A DNA stretch of 64,000 bases from Euglena gracilis (GCA_039621445.1 CP154954.1:52223526-52287525), one strand, 5' to 3'; positions 20,965 through 32,105 are shown, counted from the stretch's first letter. The notes: generated by a model not told the origin, from the sequence alone. Translations and numbers: made by a program.

Positions 20965-21065
20965 ATACGTGTGTGTGTGCATGTGTGCGTGTGCATGCGT
21001 GGGTGTGGGTGTTTGTGCGTGTGCGTGTGGGTGTGTGCATGCGCGTGCGTGCACGTGAATCTGCT
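20965..21065 (+). repeat. GT-rich microsatellite
   Basis: Imperfect (GT)n with GCAT and GGGT variants; a CA-rich patch lies at 20,625-20,710. Confidence 0.8.
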
Positions 21066-21506
21066 TCGGGCGTGTGTTCGTGTGCATGTCAAAATATGGT
21101 CACATACTTCTGGTATATGGGGAGAATCAATAATAGGGTGGGACGAGTGCGCATCGTTCCTGTCTGTGCGTTGACGATTGCATAAGAAGGAGCTCCTTGG
21201 GCAGCAGAGAAGGTGCAGGGGCCCGGGCTGGAAATGATTGAAACCCCTGGCTCGGACTGCATCACATTGCTGGGACAGACACGTGTGGCAAATCTCTCCC
21301 CAGGGCATCTAAATGGGGACTTGATTATCTTCAGCAAGCAAATCATTCAGTTGCAAAATATTGTACAATACAGTGAAAACATTCAGTATACAATTAATTG
21401 TTGCATTTTTTTTACAACCTCTGATACACCTGAACTTGGGAAGTGCTACGATCAAAAAGATGTGGTGCAACATCCAGCACACGCTGATGTTTGAGACCCC
21501 CCCCCC

Positions 21507-21792
21507 CAGGGATCGATATAAGGACAGGTGGGGGGGGGTGGTCCCTGCGGGCCAGGGCAGGGGGGGGGGGTGGGGGGGACACCCCCCCACCTAAACAGTG
21601 GCGCGGTCCGGGTGACCAATTTTCGGCCCGGCGCAAAGCGCCGGGCCAAAAATTTGACATCCCAGGTACCCCCCCGGGGTCGGTCCGGATCCCCCTGGCA
21701 GGTGGGGGCGGGGGCCGGACCCCCCTGTGGCCAGGAGGGGGGGGGGACACCCCCCCCACTAAACCATGTACGCCCTCCTTATACGAACCCTG
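21507..21792. mobile_element. hAT-like MITE (element M4)
   Basis: Left end CAGGGATCGATATAAGGA (21,507-21,524) and right end TCCTTATACGAACCCTG (21,776-21,792) are inverted repeats. GACCCCCC-type sequence flanks both sides, but the duplication cannot be counted exactly because it is a C-run. A related copy lies at 28,179-28,538. Confidence 0.65.
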
Positions 21793-22499
21793 GACCCCCC
21801 CCCCAAGGGAAAAATCCTCGTCAGCTGTGACAAGCCCTCAAAAGGTTTTTGTTGGGTCAGCCTCTCACACGAATGGTCATCAAATGGTGTCCGTGTGCAC
21901 CATCCACTTCTGCCTTTCCTTCTCACCACGAAGGAAAACTGGAGGGAAAGAACTGTGATAAAGGTAAATGCTGATAAAGCGAGGTGAACCGCAATGGAAC
22001 CAGTTTTGTTGACGTGGCGGGGAGGCCATCAACGCTGTTCTTTTGAGGCCAATTCAGAGGTTTAAAATCTCTCAAGGCTGCCATGAACGGATGGCAAGAT
22101 GGCTCACTTGGATTTCCTCCGTCTTGGGGTCCTTGCTTTTGCATTTGTTTTGTCCCAAATTTGGGCTTATCTGTCATGGTCTGTAGGGCGGGAGGAGCCC
22201 TCCTAACCAGGCTACCGCAGTCCTGGGCGTGGCCATGGGTTTGTTGTTGGGGCGTTGTGTGCAGGCACAGTCCATGGGAATTTCGAATTCAAGGTTTTCA
22301 GCAACTGTTTTTTTTGTATCACATTCATGAAAATATCATTTTCATGAATGAAAATGCTATTTAAATGAAAATAGCAAATAATATTTACAGTCAATCATTC
22401 TTACTTGTCCATATTTGGGTTGTCGGGGTCATCTGTGGTTATCCATACAGATCCCTTTATTTATTGGGGGTGGGGCGCGAAGCCAACCGTGTGCTGGCA

Positions 22500-22640
22500 T
22501 CCACTTGGATAGGCCACACACTTGCCCCTCGGCACACGCCACCAACCCCATCGTGGCCGTGGGCGACGGCGTGAGGGTCGCCTCCGACGGCCTGCCAATG
22601 GCGACACAGCCTTGCCAAGAATTCCCCGACAGGAGGCATT
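22500..22640 (-). CDS. possible exon, Thr/Ser-rich
   Basis: The minus-strand frame reads CVAIGRPSEATLTPSPTATM and GLVACAEGQVCGLSKW. The opposite strand is also open here (IVAVGDGVRVASDGL), so strand is not certain; I prefer minus because all neighbours are on that strand. Confidence 0.35.
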
Positions 22641-22799
22641 TGGGGTCACTGTGTTGGACCGATGGTCAAAAATGGGGGGGGGGCTGAGGTGGCTGGCAAT
22701 GCTCAACGTTTGGCTCAGGGAACGTTGCTCAGCAGTATGAATAATCTCCTCAATGGGGAAAATAACTCATAACTCAAAAAACAAGTGGGCCAACATGGC

Positions 22800-22965
22800 C
22801 GGCCGTCGGGCCGGGACCGGCGTGGCGGTGGCCGTCCTCGACGCGGTCGCTGTTGCGCTGTCCGTGGCGGTGAGGGTGGCGGAGCGCGACGAGGTCCGGG
22901 TCCCGGTGAGGGTGGGGGTGGGCGTCACGGTGGGCTGCGTCCTCACCACCATCGTGTCAGCGCAG
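22800..22965 (-). CDS. Thr/Ser-rich stalk exon
   Basis: The frame reads TMVVRTQPTVTPTPTLTGTR, then TSSRSATLTATDSATATASR. The dense Thr/Ser/Pro/Ala composition is typical of an extended, probably O-glycosylated linker. It follows the last propeller blade in gene direction. Confidence 0.6.
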
Positions 22966-23549
22966 GGCTGGGGGAACGGAATGGACGAATGGACCCCTGG
23001 GGCAGCAGGAATTAGGACCATCCCCTGCTGTCGGCCGCGGCCCCAACCAAGAAACTTTTTTTTGGGTTGGGCAATGGCCGGCTGCGGTCAAACCACTTCT
23101 GATTTTCACACCCTGATATTCGGACTTGTTGGGCCGCGGCCCAACCAATTTCGCTTTTGAAACCCTAAAATTCGGACAGGCCGGGCCGCGGCCACCCAAC
23201 CACAACAGATCCAGCGACCCAAGCAGAACTGCATCGCACAATGGCAGGATAATTTGGCCCCTACAGGGTACCAGCGATAATACGCATGGGGGGACCCGAG
23301 CCTCAGGCCCCCATTATCCCTAGTTGGGCGGCTCTTTAGGTCGCTGAGTACCCTGTAGAGGCCAAATTTGTGACATTGAGCGAGAATGGCTTAACAATTC
23401 AATAGTTGAAGCATGACCTGTTCCTTCAAATAACCACATAAAATCATTTTTGTGGTCGCCTTTTTCAGCTCAGCTGGGGCCGTGGCCAAACCACTGTCAA
23501 TTTTGAACCCTAAAAGTCGGACTGGTTGGGCCGCGGCCTACCCCGAACC

Positions 23550-23670
23550 CACCTCCCGTGACGTTCCACCTGCCGGGCCACCCCAGCTCTGGGTGGCGCC
23601 GATGGCGACGGTGACCACGGCCTGTGTGGTGGGCATCGGCCCCAGGCGGGAGCCGCCTACGCCGGCCCCG
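23550..23670 (-). CDS. RCC1-type propeller, last blade (part)
   Basis: The frame reads GVGGSRLGPMPTTQAVVTVA and IGATQSWGG. It supplies the inner strands of the blade that starts VLYTCGANGAGQLG in the exon at 24,265. It is the seventh blade counted from 32.1 kb. Confidence 0.6.
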
Positions 23671-24264
23671 GCTTTGCAATGGACCGCGGGGCACGGCCAC
23701 GCCGCGGTGCGCTCAGCCACTGTGACGCCCACACAACACCACAGGGCAGGCCCCTCCCAGGCGTGGAGGGGCGGGCGGACCTGCCGGGCGGGGGGGGGGG
23801 TACCTGGAGGGCCATCACTGGGGAAGTGCAGTCCCAGCCATGGGGGGCGGCCCCTCCCTGGCCGGCACGCGCTGCAATGTGCTTCGGGGGCGGAAATCCC
23901 CCAGGCAGAGGCAGGGCCGGCCTCAACAACGGGCAACACCCCCCCCCCGAACGTGCTGCGGGTACACTTTGACACCCATCGTAAAAAAGATGCACAGTGC
24001 ACAAAGAATTGCGCCGCAAAAAAGACCGTTCCAAAAAAATGGTGTGTGGGGAGGGGCACACTCACTTCCTCCCCTGTCCTTGGCGTGAAGTGAGGCCTTT
24101 GGGACAAACAGCCTGCTGGCAACTTCTCGATCACATGCACACTCTCGGCCTGACACTGTGCAAACCTGCACACTTCTTGGCTGGGCAACATCGGATGCTT
24201 CGGGCCATCCACCCCCTCCCCTGTGTCCGGGTCAGCCCCACCAACGCACCAACGCCGGCCCTGG

Positions 24265-24417
24265 GCCCAGCTGCCCCGCGCCATTGGCCCCACACGTGTA
24301 GAGCACCCCATCGGCCACCACCGCCAGGCTGGCCCACAGCCGCACCGCCCCCACGCCGCTGACGTTGGGCACCGCCGTGAAGTTGGCCACCACCGCGGGG
24401 GAGCTGGCGCCCAGGCC
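24265..24417 (-). CDS. RCC1-type propeller exon, blades 6-7
   Basis: The exon reads GLGASSPAVVANFTAVPNVS, then VGAVRLWASLAVVADGVLYT and CGANGAGQLG. The A-V-V-A-D-G-VLYTCG-x-N-x-x-G-QLG pattern is the hallmark of an RCC1 repeat. It joins in phase to the exon at 25,216 (NTNGQL) across an intron without GT-AG whose ends pair over 9 of 10 bases. Confidence 0.8.
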
Positions 24418-25215
24418 CGGGGGCAGGCCCCACCCATCGCCCCCCCCCCCCCGGGCGATTTAACGCTGAAAACCAGTCAGCCACCCCTGAGCAACTCCCG
24501 CCGGGGGTCGATCACTCCACTTGCAGGGCCTGAGTTTCAAGCAGACTTTTGCTTGAGGACCCTGGGGGGGGGGGGTGCCCTAGATGGCCACTTTGCTGGA
24601 CAGCGGAAAAAAGCCACTAGCTAGACCCCCCGACTGGAAAAAAAAACTCCTTCGGAAATGAGGTTTCTTACGTGATTTTTTTTGGCCGATTTCGTTCCAA
24701 AAAATCCCGAAAAATGGCCAAAAATGAATCTTTTTTTGGCAACTTTTGGGAGTTCAAAAAATTGGGCTGGCAACGAAGGAAAAACCCTGGCAAGCGGCCC
24801 CCCCCCCCCCGGATCCGGACCCGGACCAGGATTTCCACTAGCCAAAAGTGACTAGCTGCAGTCGAGCCCCCCCTGGATGGTGGTGGGTATGCGAACCTTT
24901 AAGCAGAACCCGGTTTCGATGGGTCCAAAAGATGGTTGTTTGCACAAATCAGGGGGCCAGTGGGCTGTTTAAGAGGAAGAAGCCGCCTCAGGATCAAAAT
25001 CCAAATAATAATTGGGTGGGTCCTCTTTCCTTGCCCAAGACCCGGCAATCTCCAGAAATGTGCCGTTGACATGGGTGGACGTGAGCGACATGCTGCGTGT
25101 TGGACAACCAGCGAGAAAAGGGCGGTGCGTCCCAAAAGCTTTCCCGCGAACTGTGCACTTGTGCGACAACTGGGGGGACTATGCCACTTGAGTCATCACA
25201 CCGGTGGGGGCTTGG

Positions 25216-25310
25216 GCAGTTGACCGTTGGTGTTCCTGCCGGCGACGTACAGTTGACCCCCGCTGACAAAGGCGGAGGAGGAGGGGCCGGCCGCGACACA
25301 TGCAGAGCAC
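25216..25310 (-). CDS. RCC1-type propeller exon, blades 5-6
   Basis: The frame reads CVAAGPSSSAFVSGGQLYVA and GRNTNGQL. This is a textbook RCC1 unit (A-G-x-x-x-S-A-x-V-x-x-G-x-L-Y-V-x-G-x-N-x-x-G-Q-L). The downstream intron begins right after QL. Confidence 0.8.
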
Positions 25311-25729
25311 CCGCTCCTCCCAAGGTGTGAACCCGGTCGATCCTCCAGGGGTCGGCCCGTCCCCACCCGAAACGGGACTTTGAAAATCTTTGAAATTTTT
25401 TTGAAAAATGGACCAAAACACATGATTTTTTGACGGAAAACCACATTTTCTTCACAAAAAATCTCAAAAATTTCAGGTTTAAAAATTAGTAGTTTCCAGG
25501 AGGGGGGGGTGAAAAAAACGGAGGTCAAAAAAAGGGACCAAATTTTGGCACATCAAATTTTTTTCTTGGATTTTTTTTTGATTTTCAATGGCATTTTGCT
25601 TCAAAAACCTCTCAAAATCAAAATTTGAGAAAATGGTGAAAATTTGGAAGGTGCCAAAAATGGGGTTTTGGGGGGTTTTGGGGGGGACCTCCCATGAGGG
25701 CAACGTCGCGTCGCACCCCAGCTGGGGGG

Positions 25730-25830
25730 GTGCCCTGGCCGGCGGTGGCAGGCCGCCACGACACGGAGGGATGATGAACGTCGCCGTGGCATTCGCTGTA
25801 GCGGTGAGCTGGTAAGCGGTGGTGCCCGAT
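25730..25830 (-). CDS. RCC1 gene exon, inner part of blade 5
   Basis: The frame reads TTAYQLTATANATATFIIPP with high GC3. It lies between exons ending GSTAEGQLG and starting CVAAG, where a blade needs its central strands. Confidence 0.45.
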
Positions 25831-26341
25831 ATGCCGCGCCGTGCCAGGGAGTGCGCGAAGTAGGGATACGTGTGATTGGTTGTCAATCGTTGTCTCTTGG
25901 GTCAATCGTATGTCGCTTTTCTTCACATCGGGTAACCCCTGCCTGACACTCACGTAGCACACCCAACTCACCTGTTATATGAATGGTGTTTTCAATTTTC
26001 AGCAATTTTCACGTGAGCGGACTGATACTGCAACACACTCTACCACATGCACACAGAATAATTTACAAACTGTCCTCAGGGACCGAAATCAGAAAACACA
26101 CCAAAATTGAGTGATCCACAGCAGTGGAGATCAGATGAAGCCCACTCAATCAACATCTCCCTCCCCCAAAACAATTCGGATAAATTTCAAAATTCTCACC
26201 TGCAGTGGGTTGCTCACAGGGTAATCCGTGGTATTGGCTGGACCTGTCCATACGGAGCGAACTCAACTGATTCCCCTACTGACTGAATCCAACTGGGGAG
26301 GAAGGGGGGGGGGGCGAACACCGCTGGCCACCCACTCCCCC

Positions 26342-26407
26342 AACTGACCCTCAGCCGTGGAGCCAATGCCATACACCCAGCCCCCGGCCAGCATCAGGGC
26401 ACCGGCA
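26342..26407 (-). CDS. RCC1-type propeller exon, blades 4-5
   Basis: The frame reads ALMLAGGWVYGIGSTAEGQL. A-L-M-L-x-G-G-x-V-Y-x-x-G-S-x-x-x-G-Q-L is a clear RCC1 unit. Confidence 0.7.
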
Positions 26408-26708
26408 GGGGACTGCCACGGGGGGGGGGGCACTCAGCAACAGGTCGACACACCTGTTATGTCGACTGATTGCTGGGTGCTGGATCTACGATCTGTGCAG
26501 CCTTCCTTCGGGTCTTGCCGGGCCCTCCACACCACAGCCCACCAACTCGCCCAAACGCACAAAAAAATCTGCAATGCAATGGCCAAGTGTGGACAACAGA
26601 AATGAACAACAATAATGATAATAATCACTGAGTGGCATCAATGTGGCTTGATGAACAGCCAGAACTGGCCAAATCAAAAATGATTTTACGTTTGCCTGAA
26701 AAAAATAA

Positions 26709-26711
<3 letters not shown>

Positions 26712-26778
<67 letters not shown>

Positions 26779-26840
26779 GCACGCCCACACCACACCACCC
26801 ACCCACCCACACACCCACCCACCCACCCACCCACACACCG
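26712..26840 (+). repeat. (AC)n followed by (CCCA)n
   Basis: About 65 bp of pure AC, then ACGC/CACC transition and a CCCA array. Intronic. Confidence 0.95.
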
Positions 26841-27258
26841 GCATGGGCATTGCACATCTATTCTGGTCAATACGCGCAAGATGGGGACTGGGGCAACCCA
26901 AAGCCAAGAAAACTGATATTCACTGGATGAGAGTCAAGAAAATACTTAAAAGTATCATGGCCAAAATTACATCCCTAAAGAGCGCACACTTTCATCTTCA
27001 TTGGGGCGTTTGCACATTCTGTGGCATGGGTCACCACTTTGAACATTTTTTTCCTGCGCCGGTGCTTTCCTTGCCGCCTGGGAACGCTTCTTTTGTGTGT
27101 CCTTTCTGTGCATCTTTTTTTTTTTTACACTTTCTTTGTTCCAGGAAACCACACCAGAAAAGCCTGTCGGAAATGATCAATTTTTTTTGGAATCAGGACA
27201 CAAATCATGCGCTACGGCGTCATTGGCCGGAAAACCCATCGCGAGGCCGGCAGACCCC

Positions 27259-27438
27259 GGGGCGTGGGCACTGCCGAAGGCCAGGGCCTGGATGGTGCGG
27301 TTGTCCGGGGCGAAGAGCTCCGTCGGGACGTAGGCGTCGACGGCGGACGCCACGGTCGCCGCGGTGCTCGTCCCGAACACGAACACCCGCTGGCCCATGG
27401 CGAAGGCGCTGTGGGTGCCGCCGAAGAAAACACAGCGG
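27259..27438 (-). CDS. RCC1-type propeller exon, blades 3-4
   Basis: The frame reads VFFGGTHSAFAMGQRVFVFG, then PTELFAPDNRTIQALAFGSA. The GGTHSAFAM...VFVFG element is the strand D-A junction of RCC1 blades, and the second half supplies strands B-C of the next blade. Confidence 0.75.
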
Positions 27439-27469
27439 GGGCCTCTGTGCGGACTGCATATTTATGTGC

Positions 27470-27625
27470 GCACGCGTGCGTATGTGTGTGTGTCTGTGAG
27501 CACATGTGTGTGTGTGTGTGCGTGCGTGCGTGGATGCATGTGCCTGTGCTCAGGTGTGTGTGTGTGTGTGTGTGTTGCGTGCGTGCGTGCGCGCGTGTGT
27601 GTGTGTGTGTTTGTCAGATTGCATG
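27470..27625 (+). repeat. GT/GC-rich microsatellite
   Basis: Imperfect (GT)n with GCGT variants directly beside the propeller exon. Confidence 0.85.
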
Positions 27626-27939
27626 TGAACGCGTGGTGTGTGGTGTTTCTGAGGGTGCCGAATGAATCATACATGTGCTGGAGTGTGGCATGTAAAAGCT
27701 GTGCATACACTAAGTACTCAATGTATGGAAGCATGCGAGTTTTGATGCATTAAACGTCAAAAATATTGTGCACTGAATCATACACTTTGCATGTGTTCAT
27801 ATTTCCCAGTGAATATTTTCTTTGGTAATTTGGTATTTTTCCTCCCAAATTTTCACATGAGAAAACAAGGCGGAAACCTGTCCAAAACGCTCCTGTTTTT
27901 TAGGACCAGAGCTCCTCTCGCTGCGGGTTTCCAGGGGAC

Positions 27940-28025
27940 CCTGGGCGGCGGTGACGATGCCGCTGAAAGGGAGCCGCACCTGCCGGTAGTACGCCAGCGA
28001 GGAGACGGCGGTGTATGGGACTCCG
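27940..28025 (-). CDS. RCC1-type propeller exon, blade 3
   Basis: The frame reads AGVPYTAVSSLAYYRQVRLP and FSGIVTA. It joins to VFFGGTHSAF of the next exon, giving the usual strand pattern I-V-x-V-x-x-G-G-x-H-S. Confidence 0.65.
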
Positions 28026-28178
28026 GCCTGCGAAAAAGTGTTGCCTGTGGGAGGCAGCGGTCTGGGGTTTTTCCAACGTCCCAAAGGAGAAGAGGCTGGG
28101 GATCCATGGCCATCCCCAGCTTTGGCCCTATGGACGGCCGTGGCATGGTTGTATGGTTGGGGATGGACCGCAGGAGGG

Positions 28179-28538
28179 CAGGGTTCGATATAAGGACAGG
28201 TGGGGGGGGGGGTGGTCCGGACCCCCCCCCCCCCCCGGGGGCCCGGAAGGGGGGGGACACCCCCCCACCTAAACAGGTGCGCGGTCTGGGTTACCGAAAA
28301 TTTTTGACCCCCCAAAATGACCAAAAGTGCCATTTTGGGCACTTTTTGGGCAAAAATGTGCCAAAAATGCAAAAAATTTTCGGCGCAAAGCGCCGGAGGA
28401 AAAAATTGACCCTTTTGGGGGGGGGTCCCGGGAACCCCCCCGAGGGTCGGTCCGGACCTCCCCGGGCCAGGAGGGGGGGGGGGTGGGGGGGACACCCCCC
28501 CACCTAAACCATGTACGCCCTCCTTATATCAAACCCTG
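28179..28538. mobile_element. hAT-like MITE (element M5)
   Basis: TIRs CAGGGTTCGATATAAGGA (left) and TCCTTATATCAAACCCTG (right) differ at one position. The 8-bp flanks are CAGGAGGG and GAGGAGGG (7 of 8 identical). The inside shares the CACCTAAAC, GGCGCAAAGCGCC and CCATGTACGCCCTCC blocks with element M4. Confidence 0.7.
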
Positions 28539-28794
28539 GAGGAGGGTTTGGACCCTCCTCGAATGTGCTCAAACGACATTCGAGGTGCATGCAGGCATCC
28601 TATTTCCCAGCTATTTTTAGCATGTAGACCTAACCCTATCCTTTCAATTAACAACACAACTCCTTTTATCTATCTGCCAACTCTTTTTGCGTGCATGTTG
28701 ACCTGAACAACGTACCCGCCACCCCCCCCCTGTTGCCACCAAACAGATTCCGACAACCCCCGGCCAGGGGGGGGGGTGGCCATAACCCCCCCCC

Positions 28795-29190
28795 CCTGAT
28801 AGAAGCACGGGTGCGCTTATAGAGGACGCCGCCTCCGGCGGCGGGGGGTGCGCTTCTATTTGGACCCTACCCGCGCGATTATTGTTGATTTCCTTTAGAA
28901 ATCCCATCAAAATGGGGGGGTGCGCTTGTATTTGGACCCTGCGCTTGTAGCGGCCCCGTGCTTCTATTAGGGGGGGGGGTATTCATCCCTGACCTTCACC
29001 TTCAGCCCCCGACCAGGGGGTGGTCGGTAAATAAAGGTGGCAACCCCCCAACCAGAAGCCCCCCGGGGGCTACTATTCGGTCACTCTGCGGAAAACCCGA
29101 GGGTGGGGGGCTTTTAATTGGGTACCCTTTGTCTAAAGGAAAAACCTTCGGCCGGCGGCCGATGCGGGAAGTGAACGGAGTCCACCTTTA
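28795..29190 (+). repeat. repeat with CTTCTATT blocks, copy 1
   Basis: Recurring GCGCTTCTATTTGGACC and GGGGGCTACTATTCGG blocks separated by G-runs. The same blocks occur at 42,850-43,420. No coding frame recognised inside this copy. Confidence 0.5.
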
Positions 29191-29667
29191 AAAACTTGCA
29201 AGACGCAGTTTTTTTTAGTTTTGGGTGGATAGGCCATGTTTCAAGGATACCAGATATGAGTTTTGTTCCCGATGTAGACCTGTTTCCATGGAGATTTTTC
29301 TTGTCGGCCGGCTTGGTTGGGGGGGGGTTGTTATTTGTATTTTTTTTGGTGGGAAACCCAATGGGGGGCTTCTATTTGGGGAAGTTGTTATTTGGGGGGG
29401 CCTCTAATTGGGAGGTTTAGTTGGGCAGGGGGGGGGGTTGAACAGGTTCGACCTCAAACATTCGAGCTTGAACCTCCTCCAACGGTCCAACGGTACCCCC
29501 CCCCCCCAACGGCTGTGGATGGATGCGATGGTTGTTTGGGCCAATTTGGGCCAATTTGGGTAAATTGAATTTTTTCCAGGGACTTTTTTCCCGTTCAAGT
29601 CCTGGGTGCTTGACAGTGTTGAGAGGCACACAGGCGGGGGAAGGAGGGTTGGATCGGCTGCCTCACA

Positions 29668-29885
29668 GCCCTGCCCCGTGATGAAGAGGTCGCCGCCCGC
29701 CAGGTAGCCGAGGTGGTTGGCCCCGCAGGCTGCCTCAGTGACAGCCTGGCCGTTGGCCGGCGCGACCCGGGCCGGGGTGGCCTGCAGCAGCCCGTCGGAG
29801 TAGCCGGAGCCGTACACGTTGCGGCCGCCGGCCCACAGCGCGCCGCCAAGAGCAGCGGCGCGGTTGCAGCCTGGGAAGCTGTTCC
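29668..29885 (-). CDS. RCC1-type propeller exon, blades 2-3
   Basis: The frame reads ALWAGGRNVYGSGYSDGLLQ, then TEAACGANHLGYLAGGDLFI and TGQG. This is the longest propeller exon and holds two successive RCC1 signatures (A-G-G-x-N-V-Y-G-S-G; A-C-G-A-N-H-L-G-x-L-x-G-G-x-L-F-I-T-G). Confidence 0.8.
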
Positions 29886-29944
29886 GGCAGGGTCACCGTG
29901 TGGGATGGGCCGGCAGGGGGGAGAGGGACAGTGGGCTCCCGGAC

Positions 29945-30328
29945 TGTTGTGTGTGTGGTGTGTGTGTGTGGTGTGTGTGTGTGTGTGTGTGTGGTGTGTG
30001 GTGTGTGTGTGGTGTGTCTGTGTGTGTGGTGTGTGTGTGTGTGTGATGTGTGGTGTGTGTGCGTGCGTGTGTGCGTGTGGTGTGTGTGTGTGTGATGTGT
30101 GTGCATGTGTCTGTGTGTGCGTGTGTTTGTGTGTGGTGTGTGTGTGTGTGTGCGTGTGTCTGTGTGTGTGGTGTGTGTGTGTGTGTGTGCGTGTGTCTGT
30201 GTGTGTGTGTGGTGTGTGTGTGTGTGTGAATGTGTCTGTGTGTGTGTGTGGTGTGTGGTGTGTGTGCGTGTGTCTGTGTGTGTGGTGTGTGTGTGTGTGT
30301 GATGTGTGGTGTGTGTGTGTGTGTGTGG

Positions 30329-30359
<31 letters not shown>

Positions 30360-30646
30360 GTGTGTGTGTGGTGTGTCTGTGTGTGTGGTGTGTGTGTGTG
30401 TGTGTGATGTGTGGTGTGTGTGCGTGCGTGTGTGTGTGTGAATGTGTCTGTGTGTGTGTGTGTGGTGTGTGGTGTGTCTGTGCGTGTGTCTGTGCGTGTG
30501 GTGTGTGTGTGTGTGTGTGATGTGTGTGCATGTGTCTGTGTGTGCGTGTGTTTGTGTGTGGTGTGTGTGTGTGTGTGTGCGTGTGTCTGTGTCTGTGGTG
30601 TGTGTGTGTGTGTGATGTGTGGTGTGTGGTGTGTGTGTGTGTGTGT

Positions 30647-30693
<47 letters not shown>

Positions 30694-30919
30694 TGCGTGT
30701 GTCTGTGTGTGTGGTGTGTGTGTGTGTGTGTGTGGTGTGTGTGTGTGTGTCTGTGTGTGTGGTGTGTGTGTGTGTGTGTGAATGTGTGTGTGTGTGGTGT
30801 GTGGTGTGTCTGTGCGTGTGTCTGTGTGTGTGTGTGTGTGTGTGATGTGTGTGCATGTGTCTGTGTGTGCGTGTGTTTGTGTGTGGTGTGTGTGTGTGTG
30901 TGCGTGTGTCTGTGTGTGT

Positions 30920-30968
<49 letters not shown>

Positions 30969-31160
30969 TGTGTGTGTGTGAATGTGTCTGTGTGTGTGTG
31001 GTGTGTGGTGTGTGTGCGTGTGTCTGTGTGTGTGGTGTGTGTGTGTGTGTGTGATGTGTGGTGTGGTGTGTGTGTGTGTGTGGTGTGTGTGTGTGTGTGT
31101 GCATGTGTCTGTGTGTGTGTGTGTGGTGTGTGGTGTGTGTGCGTGTGTCTGTGTGTGTGG

Positions 31161-31191
<31 letters not shown>

Positions 31192-31395
31192 TGTGTGTGT
31201 GGTGTGTGTGTGTGTGTCTGTGTGTGTGGCGTGTGTGTGTGTGTGTGTGATGTGTGGTGTGTGTGCGTGTGTCTGTTTGTGTGGTGTGTGTGTGTGTGTG
31301 TGGGTGTGGGTGTGGGTGTGGGTGTGTGTGGGTGTGTGTGCCCATGCGCGGGCGTGTGTGTCTGTGCGTGCGGGTGTGCGCGCGCGCGTGTGTGT
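29945..31395 (+). repeat. 1.45 kb GT-rich minisatellite
   Basis: TGTGTGTG interrupted by TGGTG, TCTG, GCGTG and GATG in a quasi-regular pattern. Longer blocks (for example GATGTGTGTGCATGTGTCTG) recur several hundred bases apart, which suggests higher-order duplication. It lies in the intron between propeller exons 29,668-29,885 and 31,675-31,740. Confidence 0.9.
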
Positions 31396-31407
31396 GCGTG
31401 CACACGC

Positions 31408-31633
31408 CAGGGAATTTCTTAAGGACCCCCGGGGGGGGGTCCAGCCTCCGGCTGGCAAAAAGGCTGCTGGCTGGATTTGAGCTGCTGGCTGGACCCCCCC
31501 CCCCGGGGGGGGGGGGGAGGGGGGGTCCGGGGCTGGAGGGGGCTGGGCTGGGCTGCTGGCTGGATTTGAGCTGCTGGCTGGCTGGACCCCCCCCCCGGGG
31601 GGTAGGGTACCCTCCGGCTTAAGAAATTCCCTG
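31408..31633. mobile_element. hAT-like MITE (element M6)
   Basis: Perfect 16-bp TIRs CAGGGAATTTCTTAAG (31,408-31,423) and CTTAAGAAATTCCCTG (31,618-31,633). Perfect 8-bp duplications GCACACGC at 31,400-31,407 and 31,634-31,641. 226 bp, filled with CTGGCTGG and C/G-runs like element M3. Confidence 0.85.
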
Positions 31634-31674
31634 GCACACGCGCATGCGCGTGTGTGTGGTGGGGTCCCAGGGAC

Positions 31675-31740
31675 AGGCAGCTGCGCCGCTGGGCAGCCAC
31701 GAAGGCATACACGGAGATGCCCATGGGAGCGGGCGGCCTC
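31675..31740 (-). CDS. RCC1-type propeller exon, end of blade 1
   Basis: The frame reads MGISVYAFVAAQRRSC. It gives the strand C-D part (V-x-x-F-V-A-A-x-x-R-S) that leads into ALWAGGRNVYG of the next exon. Confidence 0.5.
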
Positions 31741-31949
31741 CCCCCCTCTGGAAATGTGGGAGGGCGGTGGAGAGGGATTTGGGGAATCCCTGGGCACAGG
31801 CAGGACCTGTGCAGAACGGCATCGGGGACGGAAGAAAACAACACAAAGGGCGCGACGCTACAGCGTGCCCGCCATTCCTGGCAGTTGGTCTTCTGGGTCA
31901 TGTGCAGTACTGAGTGGCCTCTCGCATGAAGGGGTGAGGTGTTGGGGGC

Positions 31950-32105
31950 GGCCCGGCCAGCGAAGGACGTGACGGGCGCGCTGGAGGGGGGCCCGACGAG
32001 CGTAGGGGAGACGACGAAGGCGTTCGGGGTCTGGGCGAGCCCGAGGCCGAGACCCCCGTGGTAGTCGTCGCCTGCGACGAACGACACGGTAGGACTTCCG
32101 GAGCC
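31950..32105 (-). CDS. RCC1-type propeller exon, blade 1
   Basis: The frame reads SPTVSFVAGDDYHGGLGLGL, then AQTPNAFVVSPTLVGPPSSA. A-G-D-x-x-x-G-x-L-G-L-G followed by P-T-L-V is a clear RCC1 start. It is the most upstream blade recognised. Confidence 0.75.

Noticed and set aside
22550-22640. Plus-strand reading IVAVGDGVRVASDGL as an RCC1-like blade
   Set aside because: All neighbouring exons are on the minus strand, and the minus frame is also open and GC3-rich; strand left uncertain.
26407-27259. Intron between propeller exons 27.26 and 26.41 kb as another case of the +4/-6 rule
   Set aside because: The ends are complementary (GGGGTCTGC with GCAGTCCCC, 8 of 9), but the rule-based cut does not restore the frame, so it was not counted as support.
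29893-31797. Frames of more than 550 codons made of His and Thr
   Set aside because: Translation of the GT-rich minisatellite; no codon bias or other signal.
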